Source of the DNA: Polychytrium aggregatum | Lineage: Eukaryota; Chytridiomycota; Chytridiomycetes; Polychytriales | Direction of reading: 5' to 3' | Assembly: GCF_025602895.1 (NCBI RefSeq) | Contig: NW_026516317.1 | Location: forward strand, 83,438-147,437 | Length of the DNA: 64,000 nt | Shown: piece after piece, positions 20,302 to 30,430 of the stretch | How positions within the stretch are numbered: the first letter of the stretch is position 1 | How the letters are laid out: every line of letters begins with the position of its first letter | Made by a program: the position numbers and the translations under genes | Notes under the pieces: model-generated | Told to the model about the DNA's origin: nothing | Seen by the model: only the letters and a program-made list of their open reading frames with translations | Database searches by the model: none

Positions 20302-20401
20302 TCTGTTTTATTTCTTGTGGCTTTGCTTGACGCAAGCACAGCACATACTACATGTTCATGGAAACGGCTATATTGTCCCGTTTTTTTCTGAATAAAGTGT
20401 A
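20302..20401 (+). ncRNA. Candidate guide (omega/fRNA) region at the right end of copy 1
   Basis: Only 100 bases separate the Fanzor stop from the end of the element, and they are nearly identical in both copies. They include a 30-base hairpin at 20316-20345: TGCTTG pairs with CAAGCA around an ACG loop, and the outer TGT-GCT arm pairs with AGC-ACA with one mismatch and one bulge. Characterised Fanzor guide RNAs come from this position, overlapping the 3' end of the coding region and reading out through the right end, so the guide would be the flank from 20402. No expression evidence is available. Confidence 0.4.
20372..20401 (-). repeat. Right terminal inverted repeat, copy 1
   Basis: Read on the minus strand it starts TACACTTTATTCAG and continues into AAAAAAACGGGACAAT. 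It shares the ACGGGACA core with the left end and is nearly identical to 39350-39379. Confidence 0.85.
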
Positions 20402-20779
20402 TGGGAAATGGTCGCTGGCAGCATCTCGTCCTATCGGCCGGATAGAAGCATATCCCAGTATTTCGCCACGGGCAGCTTGCCGATCGATACCGACGTCTGC
20501 TCTGCGAGAGCCTGCCTTCGCAGACCCACCACAGGCTGCAGTCAATCACCAAGACAATCGGCCTTGGCTGATTGGTCTTGGAGCGCATTCTCGCAGCGAT
20601 ACAGCAGCTCATCTGCGTGGCCAGATATTTTGGGGCCACTGATGATGTGAAAGGCTTCAGGCACATCGCCGCAGAACCACAACCAGCAAGCGGCCTCTGT
20701 TCATCGCATCTACAGCCCGCTCGCTTCCAAGCAAGGAACCCCGATACATTCCCGAGCCCAGGCTTGGACGTCGCCAGCG
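20402..20779. other. Spacer between Fanzor element and RasGAP gene
   Basis: About 380 bases with no gene recognised. It contains the flank that would serve as natural guide for copy 1 and presumably the RasGAP promoter. Confidence 0.4.
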
Positions 20780-23700
20780 ATGCCAAACGAAAGGAGCTAT
20801 GCCCACATCCACGAGTCTCTGAAGCACTGCAACAACCTCGCGGGGTTTCTCAAGAAGCGGCAACAAATCGAGTTTGCCTATGCCAGCGAGCTGTTCGAGC
20901 TGTGTCAGAGCTTCAACCGATCCTTTTTTGAGTCTAGCTCCCGGCCTCCAACGGTTGTGCGGCCGCCTTCGATCCTGCACGCCGATCCAAAGAACAGCTC
21001 GGATCTACTGGATGCCATGGCGCCGGACACTACGCTGCTGCGACAGTAGGCGTTCGTTCACTGCCGATTTGCTGCCGACGCCGACGTTGTTGCGTGGTGT
21101 GCAGAGTGATGAGCGAGCCCAACGCTTCTTCAGAATGGCTGCTATCGTCGCACATCTTTGGCCATGTCCTTGCGAATGTCGACTCACAACAATGCCTCGT
21201 CATCCAGATCGGTGTGGAAGGCTGTGGTTGAGGCCATGGAGCATATGACCCGAATGTCGGAAAGCCATGTCGGTACCCCAGTGCATTCACCAATGATGAT
21301 GCTATCCGGCTGTTGCTCTGTCCTGCCTGGTTTCGAGCATGGGCACGATAGTCCCTTGCTCTTGTTCATGGCTTCTGACGCCATCGACAACTGCCTGTCA
21401 CTTTCGGCATGTCTCTTCGTTCGTACCGGCGCTCCGCTACAGAAAGCGCTCGGAATCAGCATCCAGCAGAACCTCATCGACCCCTTCCAAATCAAGATAA
21501 AGGATATGGAAGAACAGATCCGAGTTGTGAGTACGGCCTTGCGATTCTTCTGAAGACGCCAAACAGGGAGTGGTCGTGTGAGCAGGTCCGCCCCAGAGGG
21601 CAGTTCGCGCATTGCTCGCCGCTCATGAACTGCATGCTCAGCATCAAGAAGAGTCCGTCAAGCTCACAAAGAGACTGCAGGACGTTTTCAGTATTGTTCA
21701 GAAGGTGGGTTTCGGCTCAGTGCTCTATATCCGTGCCTTGGGCGGCAGGGAGAGAGGGACGATGGCCTGCACTTTGATCTGAACCCCTGCCTGATGGTCC
21801 CAGGCTCAACACGACTATGACGAGCTCAAGTGCCTCGCTGATGAAGCGAGAGACAATCTCTCCAAGGCCCAGCTCAATTCAAGCACCAAGAAGAAGGACC
21901 TCGAAAAGGTGCAAGTCGGAACGCGATAAACTGTGGCCAGTTCCCCAGCCCTTTGGCCAATCGCTAACACAGCCGCCCACTCCCCAGCTCTCGCTAAAGT
22001 ATCGCCAGGCGGAAGAAAAGGCGTCCCAGGCACTAGAGAACTTCAACAAGTGTCAGGCTGCCTGCAATTCTGCGCAAGAGGACCACTACAATCGACTGCT
22101 GCCGTCCTTGAATGGCGAAATCCGTAAAGGGGAAGAGGATCGCATGACGGCGATTCGCAAGCTCCTTCTTGACCTCAACTTCCTCGATAAGATTCAGTCC
22201 GATGCCTGCATGACGACCATCGAGGGACTGAGTGACCGGCTGTCCACAGTCGATGTCGACAAGGATGTTAAGCAGTTTGTCGAGTCCTGTGTAGGTGACT
22301 CGGGATCGGCTATGAAAGAGCAGCATATTCGAGTGGCCTGGAGCTAAAGCTGGCTCCTACTACCCCCGCCACAACAGCTGGCCGATGGGAGGGACTCACT
22401 CAACATGGGCGTGCGGAACTTGGTCAATCCTCTCAAGGCCGGGCGCGTGTTTGTCAAGAAAGGTAATGATGCATCGAGGCGGCTCGGATTCAGGCTGATC
22501 TTGCAGCTCGACACCCGATCGAGCAGAGCTACGGCCTCTATGTTCTCCAACATAGCTGCATCCGGGAGCTATTGGCGCTCTCGGATATCATCCGGACTGC
22601 GCCTTTCGATGCTGACAGATTCGGGCTTCTCCAGGCGATCATACCCCCGGCTGGGTTCCTAGCTACCTTGTGCTTCTGGAGAAAGAGAAAAGGCTATACT
22701 GCTTTGATCGAGTGGATGTAAGGAGGATTCGTCACCAAAGACGACAGCAGCAGCATTGGCGATGTGCGGGGCGCCTGTGCTCTCCGGAATGCAAACTACA
22801 CTCCGTCCTCTGCACTCCACTGTTGCCACTCTGGAGCCGTCTCAGATAATCATCTTACAAGCTATGTATAGTCAAAGAGTGCTGGCCATACACCGCACCT
22901 CATTCGTGCACATCACATACATGATGCAACGATAACTCATCATCTGCGTGTGCATTCCATCCACAGTCCGAACGACCCCGCGAAATCGTTTCCACTTCGA
23001 AGCTGAAGATTTATTCTGTCGATGACAGCTACTTTGGTCGGGCCAATTGCTTTCAAATCATCATCGACGATATTTCTCCGAGTGCATTATCGGACAAATC
23101 GGAATCCGCGCCCGGATCATCACCGGCCGCAGCTGTGGCCAGACAAACGTACAACATCATCAGCGAGTCCCAAAACGACAAGCTAGAGTGGATAACGCAC
23201 CTGCGTCGGCTCTCATACTGCTGCCCTCGATGCGCACAGGTTTATGATCAAACCGATCCCGATATCGATCCAAAGGGGGGCTATGCTATGCATTCGGCGG
23301 ATGGCACAACCACCCCGGTGGCGTCGCACAGTCGTCAAGCCTCAATGAGCGAAGGATCCGGCGATCCGCAGTCGGCCCCGGTAGCGACCGCCAAGGCGCT
23401 CACGGGCTATGCAAGAAGCCTTCAGCTGTGGATCACTGAGGCGAAGGACATGGGAGGAGCGCAAAAATACGCCCCGTATTGTGTGGTTCTTTTGAACGAC
23501 ATAAAGCAAGCTCGGACGACCACAAAACATGGCGACAGTCCGTTCTGGGGAGAAGACTTTCGGTTCAGGTGAGAAGGACGACCGAATCGCAGCGGTCAGA
23601 GCCTCGCATTGCATCCATTTTTCAAACAAACGGCGGCGACAACGTTTTCTATTCGCTGTTTCGCTCTTGCTTGTCCTGTGCGGTACTGTTGACAGCTCAT

Positions 23701-26700
23701 AAAGCGCGAGGTAACCCGATCTATCGATCCAACCAAATGTCTGCTGTACAGCGATATACCTCCGTGTCGAACACGTCTCCGGCTCCTGTTCTTTTCAAGC
23801 AGTACGAACCGAAGCCAGAAGGATACTGAAATCGGTAACAGCGCTGCTTCCCGAGTATGCCCGATGCTGACTCTGGACTAACTCCTCGAATGCTGCGTCT
23901 CCCAGGCTACATCAGTATCAATCTCTCCAACCTCAAGTCCGGCAAGCAGGTCGAAAGCTGGTACCCACTAAAAGCCTTTTCCCGCCAAGCCACCGAGGGC
24001 GATGGTACGCCTCCTGCTGCAGCGTCACCCGGAATGGTGCGCGTGGCATACTTCCTGACGGTAGGTCACCATCGCGAACATCGAGATTGACCGGCAACAA
24101 CTTGGTGCTGACAAAGGTTTCTACTCTCAGAATGAGAAAACACTACCGATGAATGCATACGAAGAGTTCCTCCAGATTGCAATGGAGCCCAAGCTGACGT
24201 GCATCAAGCACCTTAGCAAGCTTCTGGGCAAGGACAAGGAGGACTTTGCCAAGACAGTAAGTGTCCCTGTTGGCGTCGGAGGATACTTGTGGGATGAATC
24301 GGTGTTGGAGGAGATTCGCAGAATGAGCCGTGTCGACCGCACCAACGCAACTCGCGGTATCTATGCTTGATCGCCAGCTCGTGAGCATTCTTGTGGCGTA
24401 CAATCGAGACATTGAAGGAATTCAAGAGCTCATGAGCGAGGAGATTATGGCGACAGGTAATTCGAGATCTACAAGGGCTCGTTCGCTCCAGCAGCACATG
24501 CCGTATCGCCCGTTCACCAACTTGTGGATCCTTGCTGTCCTGCGCTGGATTGATCATAGTCGTTGTGAGACACCCATACCCTCGTAGTGTCGGTGCACTT
24601 GTCGGCTAACACTTTCACGCGCTGCCCTTTCACCACAGCCAACTCGAACATCATCTTTCGCGGTAATTCTGTGGCCATCAAGTCACTGGATCAGTACATG
24701 AAAATGATCGGATCTGAATATTTGGAAGGAACGTTGGGCTCGCTCATCCGTGGTGTATATAACAGCAAGGACAACTGCGAGGTATGCATGTCTGACACTC
24801 GCGGCTGGCTGGTGCAAGGGCCGCAGCTTCGATCAGTCGTAGCCTCGATCAGTCGCAGCTAATCAGCTCTCACAGGTCGACCCAACCAAACTGGGCCAGC
24901 TTCGGTCCAAGAATGTCGAAGAAGTTATTCGGAAAAACTCCAAGAGACTCCTAAACCATGTCAACATCTTCTGGGTTACGATTGCCCGGTCGGCAGAGAA
25001 ATGCCCGCCGTAAGGACCGCCCGACCATATGCAATTTGGCTGCACTGCCCTTCCATACCGGTCCGGCGCTGTGTCGGTTCAGTGGTCTGTGGATGCCTTG
25101 CTTACGGACTTTCCGTGTCGCATAGAGAGCTGCTCTCAATCTTTGCCCGCATCAAAGACGTCGTCTCCAAAAAGTTCCCCGAAGACCCCAATGCCATATA
25201 CTCCGCAGTCAGGTGGGTATGAAAGCGTGCACGCCCATTCACCGTCACGGCTGAGCCGTCGCATGCTGATAGGGAATGCTATATCGTGGATCTATCTTAG
25301 CGGATTCATTTTCTTGAGATTTTTCTGCCCAACGATTTTGTCGGTAAGGACCGCGTCCAGCTTCGCGTGTGCAGTGTTGAAGGGGACAGCATATCCCCGG
25401 CGTTGCATTTGCCTCGTTTCGACTACCGATCTGACAGAACGTATCCACAAGCCCAAGCTTTTTGGCATCATGAGCGAACATCCCGATCCGATCACATCAA
25501 GAACTTTAACCCTGATTGCCAAGATCATTCAAAACCTCGCAAATCTCTCTGAATTTGAGGGCAAAGAGCCACATATGGGATGTGTGAGTTGACTTGAGAG
25601 ATCGCCATGCCTTCAGGTCCTGATATGTCGGATCTGTGTTGCACGATACTCACGAGCTCTGTCCTTGATCGACTCGGCACGCACCTGTCACCGGCAGTTC
25701 AATCCATTCATCGTCGAGCACATCCAATCCATGAAGGCGTTCATCAACACACTTTCGGTAAGCCACACGACTAGCGCTGCAAGAATCGAGCTGCAAACCG
25801 TCGCGAACCAGCCCCGGCATTGGATATTGTGTCGATAGCGAGCTCCATGATGATTCCTGAACAAAGCTGCTGTCTCTCAGCGCGGGCCTGTTGATATCCA
25901 GCCCAGTACAAAGCCACGCATCAATCTGCGGCGCGAGACATTTTTGCTCTATCAGTACTTCAGCACGTACTCGAGCGAAATTAAAAAGATCGAGGAGCCC
26001 TTGATCGACAAGCTGCTTCCCATTGTCGAGCAGCTGGACAAGATCCAGAACCTGGCGCAGGCCGAGGAAGTCGGCAATTCCAATGCAGAAACCGACGACG
26101 AGGATCTTGTGATGGCCCCTCACCACAGCGCTCCATCGGAGGGTGCCCCGGCCCCACTTTCGGGGCACCTGATGGAGGAATCCGTCTCAAGCAAGAGCCC
26201 GGCCCAATGGGGCAAAAAGGTCCTGCGCAGCATGAGCAGCACCAACAACTCCCAGAAAGAGCATCTACTTGCGGATGAGGTTGGGTCGTATCAGCGCCCG
26301 AGCGCACTCGGAAACGAGAGTGCCAGCGCAGCACAAGGCGAGGTGCTGTCCAGCAGTCTCCTGTCGTCAAGCGACCTCATGGGTGTTCCAAAACGCACGG
26401 ACACGACCGAAAAGCATGCAAGAACCTCCAAGGCGCTCCTCAATCGAGACAAAAGTCGGTCCATCCCCGTCAACTCGCCGCCGACCAGCGGCGAGTCGTA
26501 CCTGCCTCACAATCCCTCGAAGCTTGGCTCGTTTGATTCTCTGAACCACGAGCCCGACTCTCCCAGCAAATCAGAAGAGTCCAAGACCAAGCGGTTCTTC
26601 AAGGCCCTCATGGGAAAGAAATCCAAGGACAAGCACGATGCCGATGCGGGCGGTGGATACCAGCGTAAGCTCTCCGAGGATTCGACAGGAGGCTCGACAG

Positions 26701-27182
26701 GAGGCTCGATGGGAGGCTCGATGGCAGGCTCGTCTTCGATTATCAAGCTTGCCGAAGACGACATTCCTCAAAGCTCGATCCAGGGCTCGGTCCAAAGTCT
26801 CAACATCGACAAGCGAGCGTCGATGGACTCGCTGGAAGAGGAGCTCAAGCAGCAGAAACGAGGCAGCCGGTTCCACTTTGGCAGCGGCAATCTGCGACAG
26901 CTGGGAAGAGCAAAGTCATCGTCGGACACGCCTCAGTCCAAGCTTCCGAGTCGGCGCCGCGACTCTGACATCATTTCGAGCGACAATCCCGACGAAAACA
27001 GCGGAAGCTTCCTGCAGATCGGGCACCACGAGCCGCTCAAGTCGGACGATGGCTCGGTTGGCAAGCACCGGTCCCGGCAAAGGAGGTTCAAGGGCCCGCT
27101 GCAGGCAGTCCACGGCGAAAGCATGATTCAGGGCGGAACGACGCCCGATCCCATGTCGTTCCTGGGCGGTCTCAACGACTAG
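20780..27182 (+). CDS. F-BAR / PH / C2 / RasGAP protein
   Basis: A large gene with many introns that should switch off Ras at the membrane by stimulating GTP hydrolysis. Domains in order: an F-BAR/FCH start (YAHIHESLKHCNNLAGFLKK, QQIEFAYASELFELC) and its coiled coil (KYRQAEEKASQALENFNKC, about 21990-22290); a PH domain split by an intron (SVDDSYFGRANCFQI; SESQNDKLEWITHLRRLS); a C2 domain (SLQLWITEAKDM, KYAPYCVVLLN); and a RasGAP domain (AYEEFLQIAMEPKLTCIK; SNIIFRGNSVAIKSLDQYM with the arginine finger; GFIFLRFFCPTIL with the FLR motif; ITSRTLTLIAKIIQNLANL). A long Ser-rich tail in the last exon (25944-27182) is probably disordered. The start is the ATG at 20780 and the stop is at 27180-27182. 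Many internal splice sites are approximate. Confidence 0.85.
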
Positions 27183-27601
27183 AGTCGGATTGAATACAGC
27201 CAACAGAGCAAATAGATTGACCAGTGATGATGACCAGCCTATGGCGCCGGTCTGGACATCTAAACCGAGCGACCATATATTCAAGAGCGCACTCCCCCGA
27301 ACTGGCGAGCTGATTTTGCAGTGCCATCGACTACCTCATATATTTTTGTCTTTGGATTCTACAGAGTAATTAGTGCGCGGACAGTTCCATTAAATGTTTC
27401 ATTATTGTATCACCGGGATGCAGTCCAGACGGCGCTCGAGGGCTCAAGCGTGCACGAGATCGACATGGAATCTAGTTCGACTGCCCGACGACGAGTTGGC
27501 TAGTTAGGAAGAGCAGCGTGAGAAAGATGCGGCATACGCTTGTCGTGTCGTGTGGATACGCAGAGCAGCGATGTCGCCGATGTGGCCATTACGCTTCCAC
27601 C
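27183..27601. other. Intergenic between convergent genes
   Basis: About 420 bases, AT-richer than its surroundings, with no recognised gene or repeat. Confidence 0.4.
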
Positions 27602-27952
27602 TTACCGCGGATGCCTCTTGGACGGAGTGCCGCTGGCACTGTGCGGCAGGTGTCGGCGCTCTCGATGCGCATGGTGGTTATCGAAATCGATTGCGCCCGC
27701 ACTGCGCAGTGTGAAGCTCATGGATTTGAATATTTCGATGGGAGTTGGCGCCGCTAGAATGGATAACAAGTCAGTCAATCGAGGAAAGGTGACATGTCTC
27801 CGATTTAGTCAGCGCTGGCGAAACAGGGTTGGGGGTATTTGGTAGCTCGGATTCGAACGGTCGGTATCGGTCGAATGCTCGGATAACATACCATGGACAG
27901 CAACCATCCACACAAGCAAGCACACAGCCACAAGGGTATGGAGGCCTCTCAT
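27602..27952 (-). CDS. Small secreted protein, 70 residues
   Basis: Two exons, 27952-27892 and 27753-27602, total 213 bases with an exact frame. Intron ends are GTATGT and TTCTAG. Exon 1 is a signal peptide (MRGLHTLVAVCLLVWMVAVH) and the intron interrupts the first codon after it. Cleavage after AVHA would leave a mature peptide starting APTPIEIFKSMSF. It ends in a basic region with possible dibasic processing sites (RERR, SKRHPR). It contains no cysteine. It has no known family. Its exon design is the same as that of the neighbour at 28458-28777. Confidence 0.55.
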
Positions 27953-28457
27953 TATTGATGGGACTAGAGTTAAAGTTGACGGTGTCTCGAGAGGGGAGCG
28001 AGGGATTAGAGCTGACGAAAGTGGCTCCGAGGGAAAACGGGAGCAGAAATAGGCTCGCGGAAGGATGCTGCAACTCTCTGAAACAATCGCTTGGCAGCAC
28101 GCTTCGATCCAGAATACAGATGACCCCGGCCGAATCGTGGACGTTTCTGTCTTGGACCAATCGCCAGAGAGAGAACAATGGTGGTCCTGCCGGCAGCATC
28201 TGGACCATTCATGCCGACCTTGCGCCCAGCAGCGACAGTAATCCTCGAATGCAGCCCATAATGCCATCTCCATCTGCCCGCTGTTGTGCGCTCGAGCGTT
28301 TCGTGTCGTCTCAAGTGGTGGTTCAGCCATGAACGGTGTATTATGCAGAGCATCGTCTCTCAAATCAACTGAAAGTCTCCCTGCTGATATCCCAAACTCC
28401 TAGCCCCGTGCCCCGAGCCCGGAGCCCCGAGCCCCGAGTGGCCCACAAAACGACGAT
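27953..28457. other. Spacer between the two small secreted-protein genes
   Basis: About 500 bases. The minus strand near 28230-28160 reads NGPDAAGRTTIVLSLAIG, faintly like an ARF-type P-loop, but there is no further homology. A short CCCGAGCCC-type repeat lies at about 28402-28440. Confidence 0.35.
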
Positions 28458-28777
28458 CTAGTTACTGTCTTTGAAGACAGTATCCACGCCGCTTTCGTTG
28501 AGAATCGCAATGTCGTCTGGGCTCAGAGGTGTAATGTTGCTGCTGTCGCCGCTGAGAGGAGGCGGAATGGGAACGGGCACTGCCGCGCAGAGAGCTGGGA
28601 GGAAAGAGCGCCGGGCGATCAGCCATGCCACCGAGTGTGTCCTGAATGTCTCAGTAGATATGCTCGAATATGCATCTGCGCACAGTTGCTCCCGCCACAT
28701 CAGATCGAGGCGATAGCGCTTCGCTGCTTACTCGCAAGCAGGGACAAGACAACAAGAGACAAGAGGGCGGGCTTCAT
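28458..28777 (-). CDS. Small secreted protein, 60 residues
   Basis: Two exons, 28777-28732 and 28594-28458, total 183 bases with an exact frame (donor GTAAGC, acceptor TCCCAG). Exon 1 encodes the hydrophobic core of a signal peptide (MKPALLSLVVLSLLA). The mature part would begin near AVPVPIPPPLSG and is short, proline-rich and then acidic (LSPDDIAILNESGVDTVF), with two possible N-glycosylation sites (NIT, NES). Secreted peptides of this kind are often signals, effectors or wall-associated, but nothing in the sequence decides which. Confidence 0.55.
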
Positions 28778-29306
28778 GGCTTGTGCTGGCAGTGTTTGGT
28801 GCAAGGTATATGGCGGGAACTTGGGTCTTGGAAAGTGTGTGAATGAGAGGACCGGGGTACTATTTGCGATGGACTGTGGGAAGCAGAGGTCAATATATGG
28901 GGTTCGCCGGTGAGCGCTCGAACAATGCAGGAGACTTGTGCGAACCATCCGTCAGTCTGTCCCATGCTGTTTCTCGAGCCATTCACCTATCCACCCATTC
29001 AAAGAATGGCTATGGTACCGATGGGAGCAATGGTATGAATGGAGTGAATGACATCCGTGACAATGCCACCTGAGTGTATCCAATCGACAACGCTCACACA
29101 CAGCTCAATCATTTTCCACAATGGCCATCAATGCACTCTGAGGACTGCAGTTGCCAGTGCTGCTCATCCAGTTCAGCCCGATTGGGGGGTTGCGATAAAG
29201 GTGCTCTTGACACATGAACAAATGAGACAGCCATATGTCAGCGTTGTATTCGATGGCATGTGTCGTATTCGATGGCATGTGTCCAACTCGGCCATATGCA
29301 ATAACA
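28778..29306. other. Intergenic
   Basis: No gene was recognised. A 19-base unit GTATTCGATGGCATGTGTC is directly duplicated at about 29248-29285, next to the transposon relic. Confidence 0.4.
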
Positions 29307-29960
29307 CAGATCACCTCCCGGTGAAGACTTCTGGTCGCTCTCCACAATCGACCTGTACACAGTACAGTCGGTCCAGAAAAACGAGACAGTTCCTTCCTGG
29401 CTTCAGATGTCTGACTGACTGTAGGTCCAGTGAGCAAGCCGTGAGATTGTTTCCCGTCCTGGTTGGCAATCTCTCTGTGTAGTGCATCCACTCCACGCTC
29501 TGGACAGTTCCATACTAACTCGATATCAAGATGCTCGGCCTTCTCGAGTCGCTTGGTTTCCCGACAATGTGAGCATACCTGGGATGTGTTGAACTCGTTC
29601 ACCGAGCACACATGGATCTTGGAGACGGATTGGTCTGGTGGTCGTCTCTGGTGGTGGTGGAATTGCTCGAAGTACTTGGCGAACCTGAGTCTCCTGGGAC
29701 TGGATGCATATCCCTTCCCCTGTTTCCAGGATGCATTCCCAAAGGCAATCACCACTTCGGTCTCCTTGGCCATACTTGCTTGGCCATGAATACGATGAGT
29801 GGGTGGGTGTATTCAGGTTCCAGAAAAAGCACAGTCATAGCTCAAAACGGGGCTGTCCCATTTCATTTTGGAAACGCTGTAATCACGTTGCGCTCTGTAT
29901 TGACATCGCAATTCCGCACCGTGCAGCTGCTGGGAACGCTGTAGATCAGCCATTGCGGGT
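29307..29960 (-). pseudogene. Fanzor C-terminal relic split by a nested element
   Basis: Two pieces of one degenerate Fanzor 3' end flank the insertion at 29363-29881. The upper piece (about 29930-29882) encodes NCDVNTERNVI, equal to the RuvC-III NRDVNAARNMI. The lower piece (29362-29307) encodes VDCGERPEVFTGR, equal to the C-terminal IVEIGERPAVFTRR. Removing the insert and one TA joins them without a gap against the intact copies. Confidence 0.8.
29363..29881 (-). mobile_element. Short non-autonomous Fanzor-family element (519 bp), nested
   Basis: TA-flanked ends: the left begins TACAGTCGGTCCAG and the right, read inwards, TACAGCGTTTCC followed by AAATGGGACAGCC. The interior on the minus strand keeps a fragment of a second, diverged Fanzor (EVVIAFGNASWKQGKGYASS, NEFNTSQVCSHCRETKRLEK) but no transposase. 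The 29363 side is nearly the same as the 47632 side of the 486-bp element at 47632-48117. Confidence 0.8.
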
Positions 29961-30430
29961 TCGGCCAGAGACATGGACGTGCTCAAGTCTCCGTCGATAG
30001 TCCTCTTTCGCGAGCGATGTGATGTGGTCGTAAGAATTGTATTGAATGTGCGTGTCAGGGCAGTTCAGCGATGGCATGCAAAACAATGAATACGTCAGAC
30101 GGCGGAAAGGGACCGTGACAGCGCTTGAGGCTGACGGCCTTGGGCGTCGACGGGTACGAGTCAGGACGAACGCAGGTCGTCGGTGGCTGTGGCGAGTTGC
30201 AAACGACCTTGATCGAATTGCACATGAAGCGCAAAGGGAATATTTTTTTTTCTTCTCTTTGTCAGAGAACAGGGAGTTGCCTTTTTTTGGTTGCTTTTCT
30301 TTTCACTTCTTCAGAGCATGGGACATTGACTTTTTTTTCTCTCCTCCTTCCTGCGAAATCAAATATATATCAAAAAGACGGACAGAGGGGGCGAACTCAA
30401 ACTTCAGCGCGCTCTTCGTTCCTTTGCTGA
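29961..30430. other. Intergenic with poly-T tracts
   Basis: The 3' flank of the RRM gene. T-rich runs at about 30243-30260 and 30329-30340 may belong to its 3'UTR. No gene was seen. Confidence 0.4.

Larger units (their letters stand above)
16769..20401 (+). mobile_element. Fanzor-carrying Tc1/mariner-like transposon, copy 1 (complete)
   Basis: A 3633-base element running from TA to TA. The left end starts TACAG and the right end, read inwards, starts TACAC. Both contain the core AAAAAACGGGACA, and the same two ends bound the second copy at 39350-42721. It carries, on one strand, a broken DD34E transposase and then an intact Fanzor nuclease gene. The flanking TA agrees with Tc1/mariner target duplication. 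That boundary is supported independently by the empty-site reconstruction at 29363-29881. Confidence 0.9.

Noticed and set aside
28150-28235. ARF-like P-loop NGPDAAGRTT on the minus strand
   Set aside because: Only about ten residues match, with no switch or other G-box motifs around; probably chance.
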